A stretch of DNA of 64,000 nucleotides from Lotus japonicus (GCF_012489685.1 NC_080042.1:38197158-38261157); one strand, 5' to 3'. Counted from the stretch's first letter, positions 21,551 through 33,116 are shown. The notes: generated by a model from the sequence alone, not told the origin. Numbers and translations are program-made.

Positions 21551-22315
21551 CTAAGGTTTCTTCGCCTGAAATCTTCCTCTTCCCTGAAAACTCTGGGAGC
21601 CCGACCTCATCGGTCCCCCAACTCCAGCCCTGTTCAACCTCTTGGTCTTCATCAGTTCTACTTCTGTAGCCTTCTCAACCAATGCCTGAAACCGCACGAT
21701 CCCTAACGGTCTCACTGAGTCCTCAATATCAGCTCTCAGCCCATTCACAAAGCGCTTGCAGATGTAGGGTTCATCAACCTGATCACGAAAAAATCGGAAG
21801 TGTTTGGCCAAGGATTCCAACTTAGCAGCATATTCCGGAATAGTCATGCTCCCTTGACGAAGAGTCAGGAACTGTGCCTCACGCTCGTCACGAGCACTAG
21901 CAGGAAAGTACTTTTCCAGAAAAGCAGCACGAAACGAAGCCCAGTTCACCACCACATGGTTTGCCTCCATAATCCCTCTGGCGCCCCTCCACCAGTACTC
22001 AGCATCACCCAACAGCAGAAAGGTTGCCATGCCCACCTTGGCTCCCTCAGCAGTCTGTAGTACACCAAAGATCTTCTCTATTTCCTCGATCCAGAGATCC
22101 GCTTTGTCTGGGTCAATACCACCCGAGAACTTAGGTGGATCCTGTCTCCTGAAGTCATTCAGCCCCTTGTTCTGATCTAGAGTCACCTCCCTTTGACGCT
22201 GGTGTTGATCACGTGCTTCCTCTGCAACACGCCTCTGAGCGTTGTCATTCGCTTGATTAGTCATCGCCTAAGCCATAGTGGCCATCATCTCAGCTAGCTG
22301 ATTCGTGTTCACCAT
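21551..22315 (-). pseudogene. A2 gag (matrix/capsid part)
   Basis: The true start is ATG 22315 (MVNTNQLAEMMATMA), as the related gag at 63431 shows; a TAG at 22270-22268 (codon 16) interrupts it and the frame is open again from 22264. Conserved capsid parts: DFRRQDPPKFSGG, WIEEIEKIFGVLQ, YWWRGARGIM, FLEKYFP, EREAQFLTLRQGSMTIPEYA, CKRFVNGL, RPLGIVRFQ, GGPMRSGSQ. A second TAG at 21551-21553 falls in the KPYQR motif. Gag forms the particle that packages the RNA. Confidence 0.9.
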
Positions 22316-22508
22316 TGTCTGTTACCCCATGGAAACTGTTAGTCCTAATCGTACGATAGCACTAGAAAACTATTCCATATGATCAAGTAACAATGCAATC
22401 AATTAGAGCGAAGATCGCTCTGCAGACAATCAATTTTCACTCTTTGCAGAGTCACACAACCTAGCACAGAAGACCTATTCCCCAAAGACTCCCAAAAGAC
22501 TCGACTAA

Positions 22509-22520
22509 GCTCTGATACCA
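22509..22520 (-). other. A2 primer binding site (tRNA-iMet)
   Basis: TGGTATCAGAGC on the minus strand, three bases after the 5' LTR. Confidence 0.9.
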
Positions 22521-22989
22521 CATTGTAACACCCCGATTTCCAGGTGTCACTTTAGTAACTCAAAAATAAACTTTACGCAGAAAACAAGTATTTTTTTTTG
22601 TTTGATTCTTTTAATTATAGTGATAATAAATAAAGACATAAACCAGCAAACTAAACTAACCGATGTACATCATATAAACATGTACAGTCTCAGCTGCACT
22701 CCAACGTCACGCGCACTCGCAGTGACTCCAAAGTAGTGTGCCCGTAGGCAAATATATACAGATCCAGAAGTGTGAGTGAGAAAGTTATAAATACAATCCT
22801 CCAAGAGAAAGTCGGCCTCAAAATGGCCTAAGCAAAGACCCCTATAGTCCGACTGACTCTCTGTGATCCCTCAGTAAGAGAACCACACAAAAAGTCATGC
22901 GTCGGGAACCTACCCTGTCCCAAAAGCAAAACAAATCAGAGCTCTACACAAAATATGATGCCTGCCTAAACCTACCCTCCTAGTACCGC

Positions 22990-23504
22990 TCAAAGCTCCT
23001 CCTCCTCCTCCTCGTCGCTCCCGACGTAGTAGTCGACATCAGTGTCAGAGTCAGAGTCCACCGTGATCATATCAGTATCCAAGTCCACGACCTCCCTCCT
23101 AACTGTCCTGTGTACAACCCTAGTCGATCCCATCTCAACATCTACCTCCTCATAAAGGACATCCTCCCCCACCACACGAACCAGGGGTTCCACGCGGTAG
23201 CCACGCGGTGGAGTAAACAGAAAACGACGAGAGGCAGATGGAACAACAGGCTCCCTCTTCGGCTCCACGAGCCTCGAGGACGACGCAACATCGGTAGGAT
23301 CGACAACAGTAGCAGGAAGTGGCACGACAGGTGCCTCATGAACAGCCTCGATCTCGGATGGGTCCTCGTCATCGGATGAAGATGAAGGTGGTGCAAGTGG
23401 TCCTCGACCAGTGCCCGGTCCACAGCGAACTGAAGGCGGCAAGTTGAAGCTCAGCTCCATGCGTCGTAGAACTCCCTTCGTCAGACGTCCACGCTCGTCA
23501 GTAC
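22990..23504 (-). pseudogene. A2 5' LTR leader ORF, C-terminal part
   Basis: Same protein as 13196-13870, from the RTDERGRLTKGVLRR block to the polyglutamate tail, ending in TGA. It is split from its N-terminal part (25603-25749) by insertion J. Differences from the 3' LTR copy are scattered (for example EMITVDSDSD becomes DMITVDSDSD) and none shifts the frame. Confidence 0.75.
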
Positions 23505-23917
23505 TGATGAGGACAAGGACAAGGGTCATGGAGCACTAAAAGGACTTGGAGGACCAATGACAAGGGCTAGAGCTAAAAAGGCCAAAGAGACTCTTCAGCA
23601 AGTAGTGGCAACCATTCTTGAAGACAAAGTGGTAGAAGAGATGGAACCAAAAATCATGATGATCATTCAGGCCCAAGAAGAAGAGCCAGCCCACGCATAG
23701 GGGCTGCCATGTGATGTTCTGTTTTATTTTATTTCAATAAAAATGCAAAGGACCAATTGAATAAGTTGGATCCAAATGCATTATGTTGCTGAATTTTATT
23801 TTAGTGTGTTTAATCCACTTCAAGTGGTGTGTGTTTGCATGTGGCGCATGAAGGGCTTAAAGGGAGGGATCCATTCCTTTCTTAAAACTCTTTGAATGTG
23901 TTTGAATTTCAATAAGT

Positions 23918-24781
23918 CACTTCTGGAGGACTTTATGGGGGAAGTTAGGCACCAAACTTTTGTTCTCTACCACTTGCCACCCACAAACTGATGGGCAAAC
24001 TGAGGTGGTTAATAGGACCCTAGGCACCTTGCTTAGGACTGTCCTTAAGGCCAATTTAAAGGCTTGGGAGGCGTGTTTGCCTCATGTTGAATTTGCTTAC
24101 AATAGGGCTGTCCATAGCACTACCAATTGCTCTCCATTTGAAGTAGTGTATGGATTTAACCCTTTGACTCCTCTTGATTTGTTGCCTATGCCTAACATTT
24201 CTGTTTTCAAGCACAAGGAAGGACAGGGCAAAGCTGAATATGTCAAGAAGATGCATGAGCGTGTGAAGGCTCAAATTGAGAGAAAGAATGAGAGTTATGC
24301 TAGGCAAGCTAACAAGGGAAGAAAGGAGGTGGTGTTCCAACCCGGAGATTGGGTTTGGGTGCACATGAGGAAGGAAAGGTTTCCAGAACAAAGGAAATCC
24401 AAACTCCAACCTAGAGGGGATGGACCTTTTCAAGTGCTTGAGAGAATCAATAACAATGCCTACAAAATAGAGCTTCCAGGTGAGTATAACATCAGCTCAA
24501 CCTTTAATGTCTCTGATTTATCTCTCTTTGATGCAGATGGCGGAGAATTTGATTTGAGGTCAAATCCTTTTCAAGAGGGAGGGAATGATGAGGACAAGGA
24601 CAAGGGTCATGGAGCACTAAAAGGACTTGGAGGACCAATGACAAGGGCTAGAGCTAAAAAGGCCAAAGAGACTCTTCAGCAAGTAGTGGCAACCATTCTT
24701 GAAGACAAAGTGGTAGAAGAGATGGAACCAAAAATCATGATGATCATTCAGGCCCAAGAAGAAGAGCCAGCCCACGCATAG
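23918..24781 (+). pseudogene. J integrase, C-terminal portion
   Basis: Open for 287 codons from the deletion junction. It starts HFWRTLWGKLGTKLLFSTTC, then [24 protein letters not shown], the catalytic E in CSPFEVVYGFNPL, GDWVWVHMRKERFPE, and DGPFQVLERINNNAYKIELP (GPY/F-like). It ends GPMTRARAKK and an acidic helix. The first two catalytic aspartates lie in the deleted part. The last 65 codons lie inside the 3' LTR, so LTR and gene overlap. Confidence 0.9.
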
Positions 24782-25602
24782 GGGCTGCCATGTGATGTTC
24801 TGTTTTATTTTATTTCAATAAAAATGCAAAGGACCAATTGAATAAGTTGGATCCAAATGCATTATGTTGCTGAATTTTATTTTAGTGTGTTTAATCCACT
24901 TCAAGTGGTGTGTGTTTGCATGTGGCGCATGAAGGGCTTAAAGGGAGGGATCCATTCCTTTCTTAAAACTCTTTGAATGTGTTTGAATTTCAATAAGTTC
25001 TGAATGGAGGAGTTACATCAGCAAAGTCAAAGGATTGAAGAGCTTTCAAAGCCAAGAATGGAGTTACAAAGAAAGGGAAATTAAGTTCATAAAGAGCATT
25101 GAATGCTATATTCCCTGGTCAGAATAACAATCAAGAAAGGGAGTTACATGAAGCAATCAGCCACTAAAAACACGTTCAGGGCTGAAGCATATCACTATCT
25201 TCCTCCTTTAATTTGTAACTCCTAGCCTAGGATTCTTCTAGAGAAATTACACCTCATCATTTTTTTGTAACTAGGCTGAATTTCCTTCTTCTTTATAAGG
25301 ACCACTCCTTCAATGTAATAGACAGATTATGAATGAATTAGTATTTTCTTTTCTGAGTGATTCAGATTTGTGAGAGTGATTCTCATAGTTCTTGAGTGAT
25401 TCAAGAATTAGGCTTATCAAGGGTTTGTCACCACCTTTGTGTGAAGTCTTCATCTTCCATTTCACTAAAACTTCCCCTCTTTTCTGTCCATTTCCCTTCC
25501 ATCACGAAATTCTTCTTCTTCTTTCTCACATTTCAGAGTTCTCATCATCCAAGATATTCTAGACGATCCATTGCAGCCCTTGCATCAACTTGGGGCGTAT
25601 CA
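24586..25602 (+). mobile_element. J 3' LTR
   Basis: Runs from TGATGAGGACAAGG to GGGGCGTATCA, 1017 bp. It follows the polypurine tract at 24572-24585. An AATAAA occurs at 24817-24822 and a TATA box TTTATAAGG at 25292-25299. The solo copy at 30826-31852 has the same ends. Confidence 0.9.
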
Positions 25603-25749
25603 AGTACGGTCCTCCATGACCCTTCCCCGATACGTCGCCCGATGATCCACAGGATCGATCACCCAAGCGGTGGGGGCATGTCGGTCAACCAGCTCAAACC
25701 TGATCCCCCCCGAGGGAGAGACCATCGAAAACCAATCCGCCATCGACAT
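25603..25749 (-). pseudogene. A2 5' LTR leader ORF, N-terminal part
   Basis: Encodes MSMADWFSMVSPSGG, then FELVDRHAPTAWVIDPVDHR and ATYRGRVMEDRT from ATG 25749. It is separated from 22990-23504 by J. This copy keeps the full W-x2-D-x7-Y-x-G core. Confidence 0.75.
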
Positions 25750-27906
25750 CTGGCAGCAGGCCGACCGCCCAAACACAAACATGAAACTAAAGCCAAGGCG
25801 CTAGGGTCAACTCACGGAATAGAGTAATTATACTGACAACATGTGATTGGGGTATAGATATATATGTTTATGTATATATATAAATATATTCCTAGCATGT
25901 TATCGGCTCTAACAATAATTCGATAATTCAAACAGCATACAATTCCAGTCAGGGTGAATGTATGCGTGAAATGCAATTCAATATGATCCGGATAGTTGTT
26001 TGGGATAGGCACCAACGAGTCTGCCCTACACCGGCCTTGTGTCGACAACTCTGCTCGGGTGTCGCTTACAACCCATGCATAGTCAGATCAGTCCCAACCA
26101 CCCTAGGTCGTACCACTCTGCCCGCTATGCCGAAGATACACCCAAGTGTTCTTCGATGAAGGCCGTTCCAACCTTCGTGAAGCCGTCCCAACTTCACCGA
26201 GGCCCAATCTTTCGATCGTACCAACCTCGAATGTATGCATGATGCAATATGGTTAGCCAAACATCGAATCGTCCTCACAACGCAAGTGTTTAGCTTTAAT
26301 CTCAATTTCAAAACTCAAGAGTTTAACGTTGACCCTACGACATAAACTCCAACAACAAGAGTATCAAAGTACTCGGTGACCTCCTCTCGTCACCGTGGCT
26401 CACCCCCGTGGTGTCCACCAATTCTCAAGAACTCATGACAATGTCGACTTTTCCCCGTCTTTCGCAATCATTTTCCCTTTTAGATTCCCTATGGTTTATT
26501 CGTTAATGAAAACGTTTTGAATTGAATTAGTCAAGTTATGAGTTTAATTCTTGAAGACTAAGTTCTCTAAGGTCTCTAGTTCCAAGATTCTATTCAGTCT
26601 AAGTTTGCCAAAAATCCCGCCAAATGTAACCTCGGGGAAAGTCTAAGTATACAAACGATAGCTAAGTCTCAAACCTCGTGTTTGGACTTGCCTAGGGTTG
26701 TTCATCCAACCCGAAAGATCAAAAGGAATCAATTCAGTGATTCTTCGCTCCGAAATCGCGTCAAGGCGCATAATTTAATACAACATCAACATCACATGTT
26801 ATGAAAACAACATAGCAATAATTCATCATCATATTCAATATCAAAGCAATGTACAAGTCGAATTTATCGACGCCTATCATGAAATATTAGCTAATAGGTA
26901 AGTTGCCCTAACCTCGAGTTGCTCCAGCCTCTTGGTATAGGTGTTCCTCACAGTATAGCTCCGTAGTACCCAAAGTTCCTTCAACTGAACCTTGGAGAAA
27001 ACAAAGCAGAAATCAACACAAAATCGATTAGCTCGATCACAACCCAGCTAATTAACGATAGACTAAGCGTTTGAAGCTTCAGAGTACAACAATCGAGCAC
27101 GAGAGGACGAGTTATCGCGAAAAACGAATTCCCCCCCCCCCCCCTTAAAACATGCTCTCGGCCACTTAGGAGAAAAGGGTACCAGCGCTTTTTCTTCGAT
27201 CTAATTTAATTCCGAGGTAGTTTTAGGGTAAAACTAGGGTAAAGAAATTGTCGGAAAAATTTTAGAACGACCGGGTCGAAATACGACTAGTTAGGGGCAT
27301 TTTGGTCCAAAATTAAAGCTCAAAAACTCAAAGTTAAAACTTCGGAAAACAAATTTGATGGGAATATTCACAACGGCATTTGTTGCAACTAATCCTAAAG
27401 GCACTAAGTCAGATTGTGGCTTTTTGACGATAAAGTTTCAATATGTGCGCAAAAGGGTTTTTATACAGTTTTTCAGATCTTTGACAACTCGATCGAAATC
27501 GGCGCACAACGGCGAGTGTTCTAGGTTGTTGGGTAAGTATAGAAGGTAGTTCAAAAGAAAAATCGGGAAATTCGAACAGTTTTACGAAAAGCTCGAAACT
27601 TTGAGCTCAGAAAGAGATAAAGAAACGCGATAAAAAGAATGATCAGAGGTAAGAATCAAGTAAGTTACCGCTTAAACATTGCTTTAAGACCGGAATTAGC
27701 CTATTCTGGACACTCTCGCCATAAGGCAGGTGTGCAGACGACTCGCACTAACTCCTAAAACGACTATGGTACTATCCTCAAGCAATTCCTGACTTTCTTC
27801 TTCATTAAACTTTCCCAAACAGCAAACTCCTGTCACGCTTACACCGATCCTACGCGTGAGTCGGAAAATAAACATTTAATCATGTTCTGCAAATCCGGGT
27901 CTTACA

Positions 27907-29802
27907 GCCGAAGCCCAAGAAAACAGAGACGCACACCTCAATTGTTTAACAATGGCCGAAGCCTCAGAAAACATTTTCCAGTCCAGTGAACCAATCATAA
28001 TCATAAGAAATAAGCAAGTCGAAGTTATCGACGCCTAAATCATTAGCTAGCAAGTAAGTTGCCCTCACCTCTTGCTCGTTTGGTTCTGTCGTGAGTGATT
28101 TCTACTTGCTCCTGCTCAACCTCTGTGGATCCCGCTAAGTCCAAACCTTAAGTAAAACAACATTGCTTAATCACTAATAGCCAGATCTACACAATACGAA
28201 CTAACGTCAAAAAAAGCTTCATAAGTTTCAGAGTACGACATTTAAGCACGAATGGAAGAGTTTCCCCAAATGGGTGAGTTTGATACGTGAAACCAACCTA
28301 GAAAATTCTAATTTACCTTTGCTCACTAAAACGCGCATAACACGAGCTCCAAAACTTGGAATGACACGAAACCAAAGCCAATATTTCGGTGACTTAAAGG
28401 GCTACAGTAAGCTTAAGGCCAAACTTGCCCATACTTGAGTTTCCTCGCAGTCCTAATACATGAAAGTCTCGGCCACTACCCAATTTTAGCGTTTCGGCAC
28501 TTTTTCTTCGATCTAATTGAATTCCTCGGTAATCTTAGGTCATAACCAGGGTAAAACAATGCTCGGAAAAATTATCGGATTTCAAATGCACATAGGGGTA
28601 TTTGGGTCAAGATTTTAGGCTCAAAAACTCAAAGTTAAAATTTGAAAAACTGAATCGGTAAGGTTGTAGACAACGCCTTTAATAGCAACAAATCCTAAAG
28701 GCACTAAGTTAAATTGTGACTTTTTGGTTCAAAAAAGTAAACTCATGAGAAAAATGGGTTTTTGGGTCTATTTTTCAGATCTACGACGATCGGGTGAAAA
28801 TCGGCGGACATCGGCGAAGTAAATATCACGTATAGATGGTATAGATGAAGTTTAGAAAGAGAAATCGAATTAATTGGACAATTTTACAAAAAGCTCGAAA
28901 CTTGGAGCTCAAAAAGAGATGAAGAAAAGCGGTAGAAAGTATGTTCAGAGGTAAGGAATAGCAAGGTCACCTCGCTGTCGATCATTAGGAACTGAAAGCA
29001 CGAAGATCGGTCGAGCGTCGGCGAAAATCTCCCTCTTCCTCCTCTCCTCCTTGGCCACGGGTTTGAAGCTTGGGAAATGGAGATATTTGTGATTTTTTTC
29101 CCTATTTATAGGATAGAGAAATTGCGGGAAAATGAATATTTCGCGATTCCGATTTTTCCAGTACATTCATATGTGGATTTTAAGTGAGTTTCTGGCGATA
29201 GAATTCCATAACTCAAAACAGGTTTCTTGAATTTGAAGAAAACGATCCAAAAGTGGTATAAGTCAAAATGCCCCGAAAAACTACTTTTTGCAGTTGGCGT
29301 CGGATGAAGAAACTTCCTTCTGAAGAAAGGTTGCAATCGTCGAAAGAAATAAGACTACACGGATGGAAACTTTGTTAGTAGTTCCGAATAGAAAAAGTCT
29401 TGATCCAGGGATTAAATTAAAGTCCTTAAGAAGATTGAATTTAGCTTCACCGAACTTTCGGGAAACAAAACCTATCGTGCGTACAGTCCAAAGTTCCGTA
29501 TCGAAACGCCGATCATGGGAAAAATAAAGAGAGGTTCTTATTTTTCTAAAGATTTTGAATTTCGCTTAACCAGTGCTCTAAGAGCGAAAAATGGCATTTT
29601 TCGGACACTCACACCATAAGGCGGGTGTGCAAATGGCTCGTGCTAACTCTAGTACTATCCTCAATTATTTCCTAAACTTTCTTCTTCATAAAGTCATCCA
29701 ATTCTACATACACTTGTTCAAGTTCCTTTCACAATACATCGAAACCTAAGCGTGAATTGGAAAAATAATTATTTAATCCAAGTCAGAAATTTGGGTCTTA
29801 CA
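27907..29802 (-). mobile_element. Element B 3' LTR, piece 4
   Basis: Last piece of the B 3' LTR, matching 34690-35368 and 41797-42034 of the B 5' LTR, and ending TTTGGGTCTTACA. TATA box TATAAATA lies at 29103-29110 (minus). No gene; short ORFs here are composition artefacts. Confidence 0.85.
29103..29110 (-). promoter_or_regulatory. TATA box of LTR B
   Basis: TATAAATA on the minus strand, ~700 bases inside the LTR, as in family A. Confidence 0.65.
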
Positions 29803-29820
29803 ATACTACCCTCCAAAAAG
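29803..29820 (-). other. B polypurine tract
   Basis: Minus strand CTTTTTGGAGGGTAGTAT beside the LTR; one base differs from the A tract. Confidence 0.75.
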
Positions 29821-29846
29821 AAAGTTTCGGCCTCGAAACTTAGGGC

Positions 29847-30200
29847 TCATCGAAGAGTTCTGGATACCTGTTCCTTGATCTTCTCTTCTAACTCCCATGT
29901 TGCATCGCACGTGTCTTTTTTCCAAATAACTTTCACTAAAGCAATCTGCTTTCCACTCGACTGTTTCACTCTTCTATCCCCAATGCTGACCGGCGGCGTC
30001 TCAAAAGACAGATCAGCTTTCAGCTCTATGTTGTCTGGCTCGATCACATGCGTCAGGTTTCTTGTTGAAATAATACTGGTTGGTACTCCGTGTAGTCGCA
30101 CAATCTCAACCACCTGCTCCTTTACTTTCGGTCGTCCGAAATTCTGCTTAGAAACTCGGTACGTCTCTGCCATTCCAGAGTGAATGCTCAACTTGATCAC
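29847..30200 (-). pseudogene. Mini integrase-chromodomain ORF of element B
   Basis: A continuous 117-codon frame. The first part, LSIHSGMAETYRVSKQNFGR then PKVKEQVVE, lines up with the integrase zinc region SIHPGMTKMY...FWWPGMKQQVAE. It is fused to [13 protein letters not shown], and that at the DRDP site to the linker THVIEPDNIELKADLSFE, then DRRVKQSSGKQIALVKV and the chromodomain core ATWELEEKIKE. The catalytic core is missing. Because the frame is open and the same two junctions recur in A1 and A4, it may be a shared small product rather than random debris. Confidence 0.7.
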
Positions 30201-30571
30201 TCAATAACTCCTTCGCAAGGAAAACAAATACTTAACACAAACTTTCCTCCCAAACCCGACTAATCAAGTTAATCTTACAAATCCTTCTATCAAAGTCCAT
30301 TGCCTGCTGTGATTTCAAATAACACCCCCTCAATATTAAGTTGATCAGGCCTAATACATCGAAGGTGGATAGAAAAACTCACTGGAAAGGTCAATGAGTC
30401 CCTATCATCCAGTAGTCACAAATATTATGATATTAAATCCTTAACGATTCCGCTACGGAACTACACACCCTCAACATAACACGTATACTACCCATAAGGA
30501 ATCTCTCTAAGATTCGTTCTTCAGCTACTAGCTTCCTTATAAACGCATCGGTGCAAGACTACTTTCTTGGA
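30201..30571. other. Non-coding filler of element B
   Basis: 30195-30435 matches 4690-4930 of A1; the remainder passes into decayed protease sequence like A1 7255-7300. No domain is readable. RT, RNase H and integrase core are absent from B. Confidence 0.65.
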
Positions 30572-30825
30572 TTAGTGTGCTATTGTAAACCTCGTGTAAC
30601 TTCTATAGTTAAAACACGAGCAACAGTCACCTAAGGTATAAGTAGGTGTAATAACTATAAAGTCAAAGCTCAAACAGTAAAAGCAAGTTAGGTGTGTTGC
30701 ACACGCTGCGAGAGTAATGAAGTATGTTATACTAGAATCGGAAATAATATCTAGAAGGATACCATCGATCTTGTACACTCCTCTGGTCAATCCATCCACG
30801 CCTTCAGCTTCCTCACCATCCATGG
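30572..30825 (-). pseudogene. B protease remnant
   Basis: Reads TMDGEEAEGVDGLTRG then degraded sequence with SDSSITYF where the DSGATHSF active site should be. It joins 31858 when the solo J LTR is removed (RVYTM reading on). Not functional. Confidence 0.7.
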
Positions 30826-31852
30826 TGATGAGGACAAGGACAAGGACAAGGGTCATGGAGCACTAAAAGGACTTGGAGGACCAATGACAAGGGCTAGAGC
30901 TAAAAAGGCCAAAGAGACTCTTCAGCAAGTAGTGGCAACCATTCTTGAAGACAAAGTGGTAGAAGAGATGGAACCAAAAATCATGATGATCATTGAGGCC
31001 CAAGAAGAAGAGCCAGCCCACGCATAGGGGCTGCCATGTGATGCTTTGTTTTATTTTATTTCAATAAAAATGCAAAGGACCAATTGAATAAGTTGGATCC
31101 AAATGCATTATGTTGCTGAATTTTATTTTAGTGTGTTTAATCCACTTCAAGTGGTGTGTGTTTGCATGTGGCGCATGAAGGGCTTAAAGGGAGAGATCCA
31201 TTCCTTTCTTAAAACTCTTTGAATGTGTTTGAATTTCAATAAGTTCTGAATGGAGGAGTTACATCAGCAAAGTCAAAGGATTGAAGAGCTTTCAAAGCCA
31301 AGAATGGAGTTACAAAGAAAGGGAAATTAAGTTCATAAAGAGCATTGAATGCTATGTTCCCTGGTCAGAATAACAATCAAGAAAGGGAGTTACATGAAGC
31401 AATCAGCCACCAAATACACGTTCAGGGCTGAAGCAAATCACTATCTTCCTCTTTTAATTTGTAACTCCTAGCCTAGGATTCTTCTAGAGAAATTACACCT
31501 CATCATTTTTTTTGTAACTAGGCTGAATTTTCTTCTTCTTTATAAGGACCACTCCTTCAATGTAATAGACAGATTATGAATGAATTAGTATTTTTTTTTT
31601 CTGAGTGATTCAGATTTGTGAGAGTGATTCTCATAGTTCTTGAGTGATTCAAGAATTAGGCTTATCAAGGGTTTGCCACCACCTTTGTGTGAAGTCTTCA
31701 TCTTCCATTTCACTAAAACTTCCCCTCTTTTCTGTCCATTTCCCTTCTATCACGAAATTCTTCTTCTTCTTTCTCACATTTCAGAGTTCTCATCATCCAA
31801 GATCAATCCTAGACGATCCATTTCAGCCCTTGCATCAACTTGGGGCGTATCA
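30826..31852 (+). mobile_element. Solo J LTR
   Basis: TGATGAGGACAAGG to GGGGCGTATCA, 1027 bp, with target duplication CATGG (30821-30825 and 31853-31857). It is inserted between gag and protease of B. TATA-like TATAAG is at 31541-31546. It is very similar to the LTRs of J, with one extra GGACAA unit at the start. Confidence 0.9.
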
Positions 31853-31857
31853 CATGG

Positions 31858-32898
31858 TGTAGACTCTTTCCCTAACAGCAGGGCGCTTTCCCCTCACAGC
31901 TTTGACAGATGGCTCCCCCTTGGGTGTCCTACAGTGACTGGGGTTGTGCCCCGGTTTGTTGCAATTGAAACACCTGGCCTCGACTCTATGCCCGCACTTG
32001 CATAGTGCCCCAACTTCCCACACATGAAGCATTTCACGTCTTTGTTTGCGGTCTTATTTCCCGCCCCTCCAGCAGCAACAGTAACCATAGGCTTGTACGA
32101 TCCTGGGAAAAACTCTCCCCCCGCAGGACGCTGGTATGGCTTCTCCATCTGAAACTTTTCTCCCCCGTGGTTGTTTTGGGAGCTCGACCTCATCGGCCCC
32201 CTAGTTCGTGCCCTGTTCATCATCTTACTCTTCATCAACTCCACCTCTGTGGCCTTCTCAACCAAAGCTTGAAACCGCATGATTCCCAACGGCCTCACTG
32301 AATCTTCAATGTCGGCTCTCAGCCCATTCACAAAGCGCTTACACATGTAGCGTTCATCGACATGGTTGTTGAAAAATTGGAAATGTTTGGCCAGGGACTC
32401 CAGCTTGGAAGCAGATTCCGGTATGGACATGCTCCCCTGATGGAGAGTCAGAAATTGTGCCTCCCGCTCGTCCCAAGCGCTAGTTGGGAAATACTTTTCC
32501 AGAAATGCAGCATGGAAAGAGTTCCAGTTCACCTCTTCATTGTTTGCTTCCATGATTCCTCTGGCGCCCCTCCACCAGTACTCAACATCACCTAATAGCA
32601 GAAAAGTCGCCATGCCCACCTTAGCTCCTTCAATAGCCTGCAGCGCACCGAAAATCTTCTCAATCTCTTGGATCCAGAGATCCTCCTTGTCTGGGTCAGT
32701 CCCACCCGTGAACTTGGGTGGATCCTACCTCCTGAAATCGTTCAACCCCTTGTTCTAGACCAGGGCCACTTCCATCTGAAGCTGATGTAGTGCGCGTACA
32801 TCCTCCACAACACGCCTCTGTGTGTTGTTGTTCGCTTGCGCAGTCATTGCTTGGACAATAGTGGCCATCATATCCGCCAGCTGATTAGCGTTTACCAA
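31858..32898 (-). pseudogene. Element B gag
   Basis: The 241-codon open part (31894-32619) has YWWRGARGIMEANN, FLEKYFP, EREAQFLTLHQGSM, CKRFVNGLRADIEDSVRPLG, GPMRSSSQ, KPYQRPAGG and a CFMCGKLGHYAS knuckle start; a frame change follows before CFNCNKPGHNPSHC. Upstream, the start ATG is TTG (about 32898) and stops interrupt the DFRR-DPPKF region. It is about as similar to A2 as the 63431 gag is. Non-functional. Confidence 0.85.
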
Positions 32899-33101
32899 TC
32901 TCTACATTCCGTTAGACAAACAGTTAGTACCAATCATAAGATAGTATTAGGCATAACTATTCAATATGATAGTATTAGCAATAACTCCAATCAATCAAAG
33001 CGAATATCGCTTTGCAGACAATCAAGTTTTTACTCCTTTCAGAGTCCACACAGCCTAGCACAAAAGACCTCTTCCCTAAATACTCTCGATAGACTCGACA
33101 A

Positions 33102-33113
33102 GCTTTGATACCA
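33102..33113 (-). other. B primer binding site (tRNA-iMet, one mismatch)
   Basis: TGGTATCAAAGC on the minus strand, three bases after the LTR; A1, A2 and D have TGGTATCAGAGC. Confidence 0.85.
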
Positions 33114-33116
33114 CAA

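Larger units (their letters stand above)
23505..25602 (+). mobile_element. Element J, young Ty3-type deletion derivative
   Basis: Inserted in the A2 5' LTR leader ORF with target duplication AGTAC (23500-23504 and 25603-25607). It consists of a partial 5' LTR (23505-23917), the 3' part of integrase, a polypurine tract AAGAGGGAGGGAA and a complete 3' LTR (24586-25602). The rest of the 5' LTR, primer site, gag, protease, RT, RNase H and the first part of integrase are deleted. The two LTR portions look identical over their shared ~413 bases, so the insertion is recent. No chromodomain is seen; the Ty3 lineage is left open. Confidence 0.9.
12748..27906 (-). mobile_element. Element A2, near-complete chromovirus (Tekay/Del-like)
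   Basis: Minus-oriented element with target duplication GCCGA (12743-12747 and 27907-27911). LTRs are 12748-16622 (3') and 22524-27906 (5', including insertion J). The interior encodes gag, protease, RT, RNase H, integrase and chromodomain essentially in one frame, interrupted by several stop codons and solo LTR K. It is the best reference for the family in this window. The 5' LTR has lost ~590 bp that include the TATA box, so it is probably silent as well as mutated. Confidence 0.9.
22524..27906 (-). mobile_element. A2 5' LTR, with insertion J and a promoter deletion
   Basis: Starts TGTAACACCCCGATTTCC, ends CCGGGTCTTACA. Without J (23505-25602) and one duplication it is ~3.28 kb against 3.88 kb for the partner. 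The difference is a ~590-bp deletion at about 27669, equivalent to 15796-16385, that removes the TATA box and the start of the leader up to the putative donor GTAACTTAC. A long C run lies at 27127-27144. Confidence 0.85.

Noticed and set aside
25396..25827. 143-residue plus-strand ORF
   Set aside because: Chimeric: begins in the J LTR and ends antisense to the A2 leader ORF.
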